Shown here: piece by piece, positions 32,488-43,358 of the stretch
How positions within the stretch are numbered: position 1 is the stretch's first letter
Layout of the letters: each line of letters begins with the position of its first letter
DNA from: Icerya purchasi
Taxonomy: Eukaryota; Arthropoda; Insecta; Hemiptera; Monophlebidae
Reading direction: 5' to 3'
Length of the DNA: 64,000 nt
Assembly: GCA_039619475.1 (NCBI GenBank)
Contig: CM077116.1
Coordinates: 151,173,088-151,237,087, forward strand
The notes under the pieces: generated by a model
Database searches by the model: none
What the model was told of the DNA's origin: nothing
Seen by the model: the letters and a program-made list of their open reading frames with translations, nothing else
Translations under genes and position numbers: made by a program

Positions 32488-33660
32488 ATCGTAAGGTTCC
32501 ATCTCTCTACTTTTCTTATACGTTTTTTATTGATATGATAAATTTAAATATTGACACTACGTTAGTTCAGAAAATTAAAGACACAAATCTATTGATATCA
32601 ATATTGTGGTTCAATAATTTTTATTAGTAATAAGTACCATCCGGATTGCATCAAATGCTCACAGATACCTATAATCTCATTAGTTCCGTTTTCATTATAT
32701 CTAATGTATCAGTTCAAACTCCCTCCTGAAGCGTCTGTTTTTACCGTTGAGTTGTTGGCCATCGATAAGGCTCTTGATTTCATATTAAATGTTCTTAACC
32801 CGGATAATAAATTTACACTTTTTTCCGATAGCCTATATGCTTTGATTACACTAGACCATAGTTTTTCTAATTATAAATGTTACTTGCTTGTTTACGAAAT
32901 CAAGACTAATACCTTCAAATCCTTAATAACAATAGCCGTTTAAACATTTTCTGCATTCCATCGCCGGAATTGGCCTAAATGATAACGTTCACGCCGCGGC
33001 CAAATGTGCTGCTTCGAAAGGAATTGTATTCCCGTTCATTCCTTCCTCAGACTTACATCACAGGAGTCAGGCCACTGCTTTGGAGTATTAAATAGTTTAC
33101 AGAGATAAGCAGGGTACTGGTAGATATTACGATATGGTTCAGTCTGATATCCCTTCGCTTCCTTGGCATTTTGATATTCTACTGTCTATTCCCAGTCATC
33201 TTATTTGTAGATATGTCACGCTAGCTTGTAGATTGCATATGGGGCATTCCCGTGTGGCATTAAATTTCGCGGACTCCTCTGGGTGCAACAGTAATCACAT
33301 TAGCTCTACCTTTATTAATGACATTAATCACTTACTGTTCAGCTGTGACAAATACGATCACAATGGAAAAAGGTTTTATGAAGGATTAATTTTTTGCAGA
33401 TTTTTCTCTCCATACAGTGTTCATTATTTATTCTGTTCTGGACATACTGCAATTTTTACTATGGTCCGCTTTATAATTAATACCAATCCTGTGGTTTCAA
33501 TGACGTGCTTGACTGTATGTGACGATGTTGTTAAGAAATTTTCAGTCTGCACTATTACAGAATATTTTTGAACAAGTAGTTTCACATTGGTTCCTAATGG
33601 CGACTCCGTACTTAACAACCCTACCGACTGCGCCATGTGGGGACAAAGAATTCCTTTACA
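32488..33660 (+). pseudogene. LINE-B RNase H and C-terminal tail
   Basis: Sequence after the inserted Jockey continues the LINE-B protein in broken frames: an FSYTFFIDMINLNIDT segment, LPPEASVFTVELLAIDKALD (RNase H Glu), FTLFSDSLYALITL (Asp), a damaged histidine block near 32960 and ECAASKG. A tail follows with RLHMGHSRVAL, CNSNHISS, INHLLFSCDKYD and further hydrophobic sequence to about 33570. The tail pattern of a C..H..C finger and HLLF.C is common to several RNase H-bearing LINEs. Confidence 0.6.
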
Positions 33661-33879
33661 ACTAATGAATAATGAGCTTTTATAGATGCGCTATCGCCTA
33701 AGATCGGGTATAAGGTCGTTAAATTTTTAAAAATCTGCACCAGTTATTGGTGTTGTGACATTACATACAATAAATTACCGTGAATTCGGGTTTCCTAGTC
33801 CAAAATCTAACTCAATGGCACAACATTTTACTTTGGTTTTAATATGTTTTTGGTAACACAGAAACATCTGCACCAGTAT
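33661..33879. other. Non-coding spacer, possibly LINE-B 3' UTR
   Basis: No ORF or repeat boundary seen. Confidence 0.3.
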
Positions 33880-34510
33880 TATTGAGCTATTCAGGGCGAC
33901 GAGCAAGAGATCCTCTTCGACCCTAACTACGAGACCAGGAACGCTCAGACCTATTGCGTATGGCTGCTATTGTGCAAAGTTAACTTATTTATGGCGCTGA
34001 ACAAAAGATTGAATTCGCTATGTATTATTGGCAACCCTGTTGTTTTTTCTAAATCTCGTTCAGTGAGCATTGATTCAGTCTGGGTTACAGTAGAAATTTC
34101 TATAGTTGGCAAGGTGACCTTACAAAAAAAATCACCTTTTTTAGTTAGAGAGCTGTCAATCCCAAGTTACAATCTACCAGTCAATAAATTTGGCGTACTT
34201 TGAACGCCATGTTTTGGCTATTTTTCGCTTTATATGATGTTTCCGAGTTAAATGAGCATTAAGGTATAACCCTAAATATTTTTCAAAACTCCTCCGTGAC
34301 ACTTGCTGTTTGTTGATGTAGATACAGCACTGTGATCTAACCGATTTTAGCGCGGAAGTAATATAAATAGATTTTATTCATTCAGTTTATAAGTTTTCAA
34401 TTGCTTCAGCATGAATATTACCTATAGACAAGTCACTGGCAAATATGGCCATGGAAGATTCTATAGTATAAGGAAGTATAGGATAGGCCCGATAATGCTA
34501 CTTTGCAGTA
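33880..34510 (-). pseudogene. Jockey-like RT fragment, - strand
   Basis: On the - strand one can read IIGPILPYT (the SVLGP block), then MAIFASDLSI where FADDT would stand, a WIKSIYI segment, CCIYINKQQVS and FEKYLGLYLNAHLTRKHHI, which is the thumb pattern YLG--LD--L-W--HI. Frames are broken several times. The FADD catalytic pair is corrupted to FASD. Borders are approximate. Confidence 0.55.
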
Positions 34511-35175
34511 CACTAGCCGTAGATAAAAATATGAGTTGAAATATATTTGATAAAAATTGTTGACATGTACATCATCATGTATGTATTAAGGGCTTGACAT
34601 CCCTCTCTATTCTTTTCTATTTTGCGCCATGTTCTGGATTTCTTTACACGTCATTTGCATTTTTATTTTTATTTTATCTATTCATGTAATTCAAGATCTT
34701 CTTCTGTTTCTTTTTTCTTCAAATTTACCTTCAATTACTGTAATCATAAAAGGTTATGATGTAGTATATTTCTCAAAAGTCGATTTCTGCTGCATTACTT
34801 TTATCCGTTTCCCCTCTTCATCTACCATTTTCCATATTTCCGAATTTCTATGTACAGACTTCTATAATTGGGAATGAGATTAGTGTTACAGAATATTATA
34901 ATTGTATAGTTGGTTTAACCAGCAAATTAAGCAATAATTATAAAACATGTTATAACTTTCAAAATCATGAACACGCAGTTTAGAGCAGAATAAAATAGTG
35001 TTAAGCGACAGTAAGGGTAAAAGAATAATATTAAACGCAATACTACATCGGAACTCTATGTATAATGAATTCCCTAAAAAATTTAATGTTAAATGTAAAT
35101 AAATTCATACCCATAAATAAAATAAATAAATACCTCAATAACAAACAAAAATAAGTATAAAATAATTTACTTTAA
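34511..35175. other. Non-coding, AT-rich
   Basis: An ORF at 34629-34877 is hydrophobic and low-complexity; I do not regard it as a gene. Nothing else identified. Confidence 0.35.
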
Positions 35176-35640
35176 TAAATTAAAACAAAAGGGTTCCTGC
35201 TGGAACCTTCTTATCATCATTCCTATTTCCAAAAAAAAAAAAATTTCTAAACTATTTGAACATATGTTGAATAGGCGCTATGTAACCATTTTCACCGATG
35301 ACTCCAGCGGACCTGACGGTGTTGGACCTTCTTTTACCCTTCTAGATTTTAATTATTTGTAGTAATTTCGTTTTCCTTCTTTCCATTCCATTTAAAGCTG
35401 AGTTGCTAGCTACCCTATGTTCCGTTGGTTTCATTTCCTCTAATCGCCACTTCCAATCATTTAATTAATTTTGACTCCATTAATATTCTTCAAATGGCTC
35501 GTTTCCCCTTTCAGATCATTTTTCCGATTTTATCATTCTTCACAGATGCTGTCTTATCCATTTTCTCACTACTTCATCTGTGTTGATTTACTGAGGCCCA
35601 GCCATAATTGCGGGTAATGTGAGGTGGCGGATTCTTAGGC
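35176..35640 (+). pseudogene. I-like LINE with an internal deletion (RT joined to RNase H)
   Basis: The start resembles the early RT block (WN-LLIIIPISKK, KLFEHMLNRR). It is followed at once by the RNase H start VTIFTDDSSGPDGVGPSF and FPSFHSIFKAELLATL in shifting frames. About 350 residues that separate these blocks in copies E1 and E2 are missing. The fragment is old and full of stops. Confidence 0.55.
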
Positions 35641-35689
35641 TTGGGTTATTGTTTTCTTTCGTTTCTTTTTTAAAAACTTCATCCTCTAA

Positions 35690-37600
35690 TCCGGCAGTTC
35701 CTAAAATTTTATGATAGCGGAACCCTTATAAAATTAATTTTATTTTTGGAACCCTCAGTGCCAAATGAAAACTTAACAAGTAATTGTTGTTATGCAAATA
35801 AAAGTTGTTTAATAAAAATTTTTAAACAAATTAATGTGAAGAATGAAATTGATTCACTGTTTTATTATAAATGTTTTTAAAATTTGGGTTAATATCCGGC
35901 AGTTATATCTGGAGTAGCATCCAATTTGCTCTTGAATTAATTTTTCGGCATAAGCTGAAATGGCTGTTTCGCATCTATATGTAGTTATAAAAGGAAGCAG
36001 AGTTAAAATAGTCTTCCTGGCTACTTAAAGGTATTCATTTTTAATACTAATCCAAAACTCGTTGAGCGACACTGATTTAAATGTGTATTTTAAAGCGGTT
36101 GAACTCTGAATATCAATGAGTGATATTCCAGCACTGATAAAGTTTCAAATTTATCTTTATTGATAAATGAGGATTTTGTACCCAGTCGATGTGTCATTAT
36201 CGGTAATTGGGAAGTATTCTGACAAAAATTTTAACGGGTTCAACAAATGTTCACTAATGATGTTTTGAATTTCAGTTGGTAATTCTATCATATTTTCGTG
36301 TAGAATTTCATTTAAAAGTGCAAAGCATTCAACATTGTTTTTTTTTTCATGCAAGAAATCCAGAAATTTAGCTTCCTGTTTAGAGTTCCTCATTAAATAT
36401 TGTTGTTGCTTTTCCTTGTAAAGATGCAGAGACCTCATTAAGTTGTCCAAAGACCTCAGCAAGATAAGCTAATTTCATAAGTTCATTATGCAAAACATAG
36501 AAAATTTTCACAGATTCCGACACATTTTGCCTCATTTGTAAAACCTTCAACTCGTCTCGAAGTTCACGTAACCTAACTAAAACTTTGCCCCTGGAAAGCC
36601 ATCGGACTTCTGTATGAAAGACGACCGATTCACCGTGACTGCCCATTTCTTCACGCACCGTTTTGAACAATCTTGACTGAAGAAGGGAACGGGATTTAAT
36701 GTAATTTACGATCTGTACAGCTTCATCCAGAACTTTCTTTAATGATGATAGCATTTTCTGCATTATAAGAGCATATCGATGCAAAATTCAATGATTGCTG
36801 CTACATTTTGGCGCAAACTTTTTTAATTCTTGATACGGTATTTTTTATTTTTCTTACCATTTCAGCAGCTTGATCACTACATACATCAATGCATTTAATG
36901 AAATCAATGTTGCGTTTCCTCATATAACAATCTATTACGTTGAACATTTCATCTCTAGTTGTGTTGGTTTCCGAAGGAATGCAGAGAAGCAAATCTTCTT
37001 CGTTAGACGGGCCAAAAATATACCTCACAAACACAAGTAATATTGACAGTTCAGCAACATATGTACTTTAATCAAGGTTCGATTGCAAACATATCAGAAT
37101 GATTCAATCTGTCCATCAATTCTCACCGGTCAGAGATAGTGACGTTGGAACATTGTACTGCTACAACTTTCTTTACTGCTTCTTCCACAAGTATGCAAGC
37201 AACTATGTCTAACATACACATAGTTTAATTAAATTCTCGACTATCGTATGTGGTTTTCTAGATCGAGCAATCCTATAGCTTAAGGGGGAATAATGCTTCT
37301 GTGGCATGATCATTATGGGTTTTTACAAATTTATTGAAGTTGGACACTACGACTCGATATGATTCTTCTTGTTTTCGAAAAAACCTGATGTTTTCTTTTA
37401 TTTAAATTTTCACGGTTTGTGTCAAAATGTCATTTTAACTTCACTGTCAGCAGTGAACCTTTTTGTTAGAATGTTTTTGCAAATAAGGCGTTGCCCCATC
37501 CGGTTCCTCTGCGTTTCTTACAGGTATAAATCCGAAAGATAAATAAGATCCGTTGTATTTTCATTTTTTCAAAGGTCGTTGATGTTCGTTTCCGTCTCTT
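35690..37600 (-). pseudogene. ZBED5/SCAND3-like hAT transposase, degraded
   Basis: Read on the - strand from about 37600: a BED-finger-like start (YLSFGFIPV, with NKKVHC) leads into FFRKQEESYRVVVS. The best segment, 37034-36801, contains FVRYIFGPSNEEDLLLC, DEMFNVIDCYMRKRNI and CIDVCSDQAAEM. Next (36784-36380) come SRSLLQSRLFKTVREEMG and HTEVRWLSRGKVLVRLREL, then (36462-36157) KFLDFLHEKKNN and FPITDNDTS. A dimerisation-type end follows near 36080-35930 (LNEFWISIKNEY, LLPFITTYRCETAISAY). This is the domain order of ZBED5/FAM200-like hAT transposases. Several frameshifts; no clean hAT ends located. Confidence 0.75.
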
Positions 37601-38018
37601 AGTTTCTCAGCAATTGCAATACAACATACCGTGCAAATTTGCATTCTATGTAAATAATTAAAGCACCTTTAATGGAATTAAAATATAAAACCTATCAATG
37701 AAATAATTAAAAATCGACCTCTTTGTAATTAATTTATAAACCTTATAAATCGTACCAAACAATCAACAACTACGCTTTCGGAAATATTTTCTTGTGCCCC
37801 GCTTTCTTTATTAAATTAACCGTTTTCAAAAAGTGCGTCATAGTTTTGAATTTTTATTTTGAAACAGCCTGTCAGATCTAAGATCCACGATAAACTAAAA
37901 AATAATCAGTTTGTAACTACATATAATCGAAACTTACATACAAAAATCGCGCAAAGAAAAATGAACATATACAGTGCCTTGCTTTAACAGTCAAACGCTG
38001 TTAGAAAATCACATTCCC
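37601..38018. other. Non-coding spacer before the Gypsy element
   Basis: AT-rich, no ORF that I support. Ends with ACATTCCC, whose last five bases are the target duplication of the Gypsy element. Confidence 0.4.
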
Positions 38019-38178
38019 TGTAATGTATTCAATCGGCAACATAGCCACCTCGGCCTTATTCATATAGTGCACCTTATTTTGTGCTTTTGTCAATTGTTAC
38101 ATATTTATACACATGTTATGGTGAATAAATGTTTCGATGGTTTTTCACGTTATTTAAGTGATGTTTTTAACGAAATAC
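38019..38178 (+). repeat. Gypsy 5' LTR
   Basis: Starts TGTAATGTATTCAAT and contains ACATAGCCACCTCGG and the polyadenylation signal AATAAA near 38128. It matches 46474-46633. The last few bases differ between the LTRs, so its 3' border could be up to 38184. Confidence 0.85.
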
Positions 38179-38379
38179 ACCAAAATTTAACGACAAGAAT
38201 GAAGATAATTTTATTATTTTTTTTTTTTTATCGATAACAACTTGTTAGTATATATCAACAGTTGATAAAGTAAATTAACGATTATGACACCTACCATTAC
38301 CCACTTTATAGTGTTAAACGATATTATGAAATTTTACTTCTTATTTTTCGTCATAAAGATCAATTTTAATCAATCGTAA

Positions 38380-39378
38380 TGGCTTCGGAATAATTAGCAG
38401 AAATCCTCAAACAACAGAACCAACTTATCCAAATTCTTCTCAATCAACAGAGCACATCAACAAAACCATATGATTTATCTAAACAACCTATCATCCAATT
38501 CGATCCTTTTAATCCTAAAGATGAAAAATTCGATTGTTATTTACTCCGTTTAGAAAATTTCTTTTCAATTAAAAAAATCTTTCTAGTAATTCCGCCGAAA
38601 TCGACGCATCAAAGAGCCGAATTTTAATCAACAACATTGGTACCAAATATATCCAGTTACTTTGAAATTTCACTGCACCAGATGACCCGAGAGAGAAGAA
38701 ATATCAAGAATTAGTTAACATCTTAAAAATTCAGCTGGCTCCAAAAACAAATATTTTCAGCAAGCAACATAAATTCTTATTGAGAACGCAAAAATCAGGT
38801 GAGTCGATTTCTAATTACGCTTCCGCGTTATAAGAATTAGCATTGAATTGCGAATGGAATTGTCTACAAGGAAATTGTAAAAAACAGTTCACCTCTATCA
38901 TTTTACGAGCGCAACTAATTCGCGGTTTAAATAATCCGGATATTAGTAAACGTTTGTTACAACAACCAGATCAAGTAAATATTACATTTGAAAAACTTGT
39001 AGAAATTGCTCAATCCGTTGAATTATCAAAAATCAAGAAATTTATACTAATATTTCGGCCTCAAACCCAGACCGAATCAATAAGATACAATTACCAAAGC
39101 GCAAAAGTTATAATGGACGTTCAAATTCCAGTCATAAATCTAACCGCAATAGAAATCAAAATAATCAATCGCAAGGTAATCATTCTAAATCGCGAACAAA
39201 AGTAAACTTTAAGGAATTCGGGTATATCGATCAATGTGTTGTTTATGTTGCGGCTTTTGCAATCATTTCGTTAAATATCAAAGCGATAAATTTAAATGTA
39301 ATTCGTGCGGCTGCGTTGGACATGTTGAACAAGTTTGCATTGGTACGTTATTAAAAAATCGTAAAAATAAAAATTAAT
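38380..39378 (+). pseudogene. Gypsy gag, with stops
   Basis: Starts MASE then a stop, followed by a coiled region LAEILKQQNQLIQILLNQQ and FDPFNPKDEKFDCYLLRLENFF, the typical start of gag in Gypsy elements of the Mag type. The matrix/capsid part reads to about 39205 with QLIRGLNNPDI and a LVEIAQSVELSK helix. A knuckle region in another frame near 39235-39345 shows CLCCGF and CNSCGCVGHVEQVC. Its end joins, across the inserted element, to the protease at 43359. Confidence 0.75.
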
Positions 39379-39460
39379 CGGCTTCATATTTAATTAATGA
39401 CAATGATGATGATGTTCAACAAGTTAATATAATCGATGATGGTAATGGAAAAAGTTTAGT

Positions 39461-39465
39461 TCCAT
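39461..39465. repeat. Target-site duplication TCCAT, left
   Basis: Directly before the LTR at 39466; repeated at 43354-43358. Confidence 0.9.
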
Positions 39466-40048
39466 TGTTGTCGATAAAATTTTTTTTAATTTTTTTTATA
39501 TCGTTATTTTCTTTACTCGTATATAAATATGTTCCGTATTATTTTTAGTTATTAAATTCGTGCACTAGCGCCGCTTTAAACGATCGGCCATTTTTCTAAG
39601 GGATGGCGTCGGTCTTTGTTTAGACGGCATGGCGATTTTTTTTGTTTGGGTCAGGCAGTCTACTGCAGGTAGTTGCGGATGTTGCGCGTGTGAGATTCTA
39701 GCGACGGCCTTTGTGCGTGTTTTGGTCGCGTAGATGTGTATGCACGTGGTGCGACATTTCCGTTTTCTATTTTGTAAATTAAATTGTGTGAACGTTTAGT
39801 AAAAGTCGTTTTGGTATTAGTTGTTCGTTGTTTTCGTGAGTTCTTGTTTTTGTTTCTCCGTATCGATATTTTGTTTTGTGACCCGGCGCGCATCGAGGGT
39901 CCTTACAAATTATTTTTGGGATTAACTACTTTCGAATATATCGCGTAAAAACTATTTGAGTTTAATTATTTCGGTTTTATTTTTTTTTATTTGAATTTTA
40001 CTTACAAAGATATATATATATATTTTTTAAATTATTTTATTTACAACA
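39466..40048 (+). repeat. 5' LTR of the gag-protease element
   Basis: TG...CA termini. Contains ACTAGCGCCGCTTTAAACGA and GGGATGGCGTCGG; AT-rich at both ends with a GC-rich centre. An antisense ORF of 77 codons (39893-39660) is also present in the 3' LTR. Confidence 0.95.
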
Positions 40049-40095
40049 ATTCAGAAGTGGGATATGTTCGGTGTTATTCGCTGTGTGTGAGCAAT

Positions 40096-42453
40096 ATGTC
40101 CGACGACCAAGAAAGGCCCGCGAAACACGAGTTACCTCGTCAAGAAAATTCTGACACCCCGGTGATTTCCGCCATCGATATAGCGGGATTAACATCAGTT
40201 CTTACAAATGTTTTTACGAGACTCGCATCAATCGGCACATTGGGAACGTCTGTAAGGGATGTCCCTTTATTTAGTGGAGAAGACCCGGAACAAGATATTG
40301 GGCAATGGCTTGAAACCATTGAACAAGTTTGCGATGAACAACAGTTGACCGAGTCACAGAAATTGGATTTCGCGAGAGACAAGTTACAAGGAGCCGCGTC
40401 CGATTGGTATTTTAGTCTACAAAGGGAGTTAAATACTCGGGAGAACTTCGTCGACAAAATAATTCAAACTTTCAGTGTCCGAGTCTCGATTATAACGAAA
40501 CTGGATAAAATGCGGAAACGTGTACGGTCAGTCGATGAATCGGTAAGCGCTTACGTAATGTCAAAATTTCGATTGTGTACCGATTGCGGACTGCCGGAAC
40601 AAGATACACTGGAAGAAATAATTATTGGATTGCATCCCGTCGATTTGTCCGAATATGTAGCATTGAGCCGACCGAAATCATTAAATGACTTATTGGACGT
40701 CATTAGATACCGGGAACGAGTGACCATCTGCCCAAAATCGAGTAGCAGATCTTCAATTATGAACCAAACGGGTCCGTTCGCCAACAGTTCTCTAGATGGA
40801 AGAGAAGCAGCTACAGCTATTTCGAAGGTAACGTGTTTTGGATGTGGACAAAAGGGGCATTACCGCAGAGATTGTCCGAGCAATAATTCGCGATGGAACC
40901 AGCGGAACAATCAACAATTAATTCGGCATCCATCGTCGTCTGGAGGCCTGTCTGTTCATAAAATCGATGTGCGTATCAATTTTATTACCGTTCAAGCGTT
41001 AGTTGATACAGGATGTACACACTCGACCATCACGGTAGAAACCGCTCGAAAAGCTAATGTCGCCTATTCAAAATCTGACGTCCGCGTATCAGGTTTTGGA
41101 TCGTTTCAAAGTCTGCCAGTTGCCGGTCGTGGTGACGTAAACTTAGAACTCGTAACCGTTAAACATCGCTGTCCCATACTTATTGTTGAAAATAAACATC
41201 AACCGTATGACATGGTACTAGGACTAGACGTTTTAAATTGCGGTAAATTCGTTTGGTCAGGCGAATCGGGCGCTATAAAAATTACACCCAACCGGAAACC
41301 TGTTAGTCGAATGTTACCACAATTAACCACGATTACTCCACCGGAGATGAAGGAAATGGACCAACCGTGTCGACAGCAATCCGTCATGTTTAGTTCGGTA
41401 GGCCAAGATCAGTCCTTATTTCAAACTTTCGTCCGCAGTGATCTGCAGATTGATGAGTCGATCTCACATTTAGCTGATCAAATTCTAGCGACCGCAGTTG
41501 CTGTCAACGAGATCGATAGTTTTCACAGCTTCGACGATTCCCGAAAAAATCGAGGGACAAATTTGATTGAGATTAAAAACGCGCTCGCTGAGGAAGCTAA
41601 ATTCAACGAGAAGATGGACGAGGTCGCGGAAAACACCGGTGAAGTCGCGGAAGGAATGGATCATCTGGCGTCGTCAAAAACCAGTAAGTGTGAAATTGTA
41701 AAAATCGATTCCGAGAACTCATATCGTAGTTTTGCCGAATCGACAATGGACACATCCTTAGAATCTGTGATATACAAAGGAGGTAGCGATAATCAAAAAG
41801 AAGACGATAGTAAACGGTACCGTGATGATCAGATGCAAGATCACATAACGGCTCTTCATAAGCTGGATTCCTTCGAAGATCCGCAAGAATCGCTTGTGAG
41901 CGACTTTGACGCTGAATTACCATACAAACACGATTGTTCGCAAATTAACGCTGAAGATCCAATTACCGAACGTAACTATAACGACCTGAAATCGCGAACG
42001 CTAGTTAATTCTGATGCGTCGTCTATCAAACCAGAATTGCCCAGTGGAATAGAAATGAAACCGAATTTACTAAGTGGCAAGTTAAATTCCGTGATAGTCA
42101 ACGATCCTTACCGGCCGGTGTTTTACAACAAAATGTCAGAATTAAATTTTAAACTTAACGAAGTCAGCAACGGTTCAGTTGATGCAGTTAATAAAGAATC
42201 GGATTTAGAATTAAAGAAAGAAGAAAAGAAGCCGTTAGCGGGTGATAATTTAGTGGCCAGTGGTCAGGATTCGACCAATCCGTCGTCGTCAGAACAAACG
42301 CACATCAATAGTTCCGGCATCACTGCTAACATCGTCGTCAGAAAACAACGACAATCAAACGAAGAGGACAAAGAACTAATCAAAGAGGCTGACATCCGGA
42401 GACGTGAACGAGCTCGAAGATTTCCACAACGATATGGAGATTTCATTACATAA
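40096..42453 (+). CDS. Gag-protease polyprotein, 785 residues, intact
   Basis: Chosen start is the first ATG after the 5' LTR (40096). Residues ~55-235 are a capsid-like region (PLFSGEDPEQDIGQWLETIE, then LQGAASDWYFSLQ and SVSAYVMSKFRLCT-like segments), as in Ty3/Gypsy gag. A CCHC knuckle CFGCGQKGHYRRDC starts at residue 247. An aspartic protease follows, with ALVDTGCTHSTI (active Asp 304) and DMVLGLDVL. From about residue 395 to the end there is a long acidic, Ser/Glu/Lys-rich region with no recognised domain. Its last residues (RERARRFPQRYGDFIT) resemble the end of Gypsy pol polyproteins. It looks as if RT-RH-IN was lost while the ends stayed in frame, then the middle evolved. No stop or shift over 2.36 kb. 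Confidence 0.85.
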   Translation: MSDDQERPAKHELPRQENSDTPVISAIDIAGLTSVLTNVFTRLASIGTLGTSVRDVPLFSGEDPEQDIGQWLETIEQVCDEQQLTESQKLDFARDKLQGAASDWYFSLQRELNTRENFVDKIIQTFSVRVSIITKLDKMRKRVRSVDESVSAYVMSKFRLCTDCGLPEQDTLEEIIIGLHPVDLSEYVALSRPKSLNDLLDVIRYRERVTICPKSSSRSSIMNQTGPFANSSLDGREAATAISKVTCFGCGQKGHYRRDCPSNNSRWNQRNNQQLIRHPSSSGGLSVHKIDVRINFITVQALVDTGCTHSTITVETARKANVAYSKSDVRVSGFGSFQSLPVAGRGDVNLELVTVKHRCPILIVENKHQPYDMVLGLDVLNCGKFVWSGESGAIKITPNRKPVSRMLPQLTTITPPEMKEMDQPCRQQSVMFSSVGQDQSLFQTFVRSDLQIDESISHLADQILATAVAVNEIDSFHSFDDSRKNRGTNLIEIKNALAEEAKFNEKMDEVAENTGEVAEGMDHLASSKTSKCEIVKIDSENSYRSFAESTMDTSLESVIYKGGSDNQKEDDSKRYRDDQMQDHITALHKLDSFEDPQESLVSDFDAELPYKHDCSQINAEDPITERNYNDLKSRTLVNSDASSIKPELPSGIEMKPNLLSGKLNSVIVNDPYRPVFYNKMSELNFKLNEVSNGSVDAVNKESDLELKKEEKKPLAGDNLVASGQDSTNPSSSEQTHINSSGITANIVVRKQRQSNEEDKELIKEADIRRRERARRFPQRYGDFIT

Positions 42454-42772
42454 CCGCAACAGGATGTTCTCAGATTTTCTGCTGTATAATTTTGTTTCGT
42501 TCTGTTAAAAATGTGTCTTTTTTTCGTTGTTCATTTTATCATGCGAATTGAGTCCATCCGTCTAGTTTACAAGCATGTATTAATTTCGAAAATTAATCGT
42601 TAAGTTTTGATTCCACTTTTCACTTATTATTTAGATCCCTAGCTGTTACTCTCTCGTTTGCTTTTTCTATATCTCCCTTTAGCTAATCTAACCATTATTC
42701 TAGTTAACCGTCCCTGTAAGATCTACTCCGTAATTTCAAACGAGGGCGTTTGCGGTCAGAATGTGGCGAGAA

Positions 42773-43353
42773 TGTTGTCGATAACATTTTTTTAAATTTT
42801 TTTTATATCGTTATTTTCTTCACTCGTATATAAATATGTTCCGTATTATTTTTAGTTATTAAATTCGTGCACTAGCGCCGCTTTAAACGATCGGCCATTT
42901 TTCTAAGGGATGGCGTCGGTCTTTGTTTAGACGGCATGGCGATTTTTTTTGTTTGGGTCAGGCAGTCTACTGCAGGTAGTTGCGGATGTTGCGCGTGTGA
43001 GATTCTAGCGACGGCCTTTGTGCGTGTTTTGGTCGCGTAGATGTGTATGCACGTGGTGCGACATTTCCGTTTTCTATTTTGTAAATTAAATTGTGTGAAC
43101 GTTTAGTAAAAGTCGTTTTGGTATTAGTTGTTCGTTGTTTTCGTGAGTTCTTGTTTTTGTTTCTCCGTATCGATATTTTGTTTTGTGACCCGGCGCGCAT
43201 CGAGGGTCTTTACAAATTATTTTCGGAATTGACTACTTTCGAATACATCGTGTAAAAACTATTCGAGTTTAATTATTTCGGTTTTATTTTTTTTTATTTG
43301 AATTTTACTTACAAAGATATATATATTTTTTTTAAATTATTTTATTTACAACA
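42773..43353 (+). repeat. 3' LTR of the gag-protease element
   Basis: Near-identical to 39466-40048. Differences concentrate in the last 150 bp, for example GAGGGTCTTTAC here against GAGGGTCCTTAC. Confidence 0.95.
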
Positions 43354-43358
43354 TCCAT
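43354..43358. repeat. Target-site duplication TCCAT, right
   Basis: Matches 39461-39465. Confidence 0.9.

Larger units (their letters stand above)
39466..43353 (+). mobile_element. Young LTR element coding only gag-protease
   Basis: 3888 bp, with 583 and 581 bp LTRs (TGTTGTCGATAA...TTTACAACA) that differ by about 2% by eye, and a 5 bp duplication TCCAT. A primer-binding-site-like TTCAGAAGTGGGATATG follows the 5' LTR, and the purine-rich GTGGCGAGAA precedes the 3' LTR. Internally there is one ORF (40096-42453) and about 320 bp of 3' leader. No RT, RNase H or integrase is encoded, so it depends on enzymes from another element. It is inserted in the gag-protease region of the older Gypsy. Confidence 0.9.

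Noticed and set aside
34629..34877. 82-codon hydrophobic ORF
   Set aside because: Looks membrane-like only because of T-rich codons; lies between LINE scraps and has no supporting signals.
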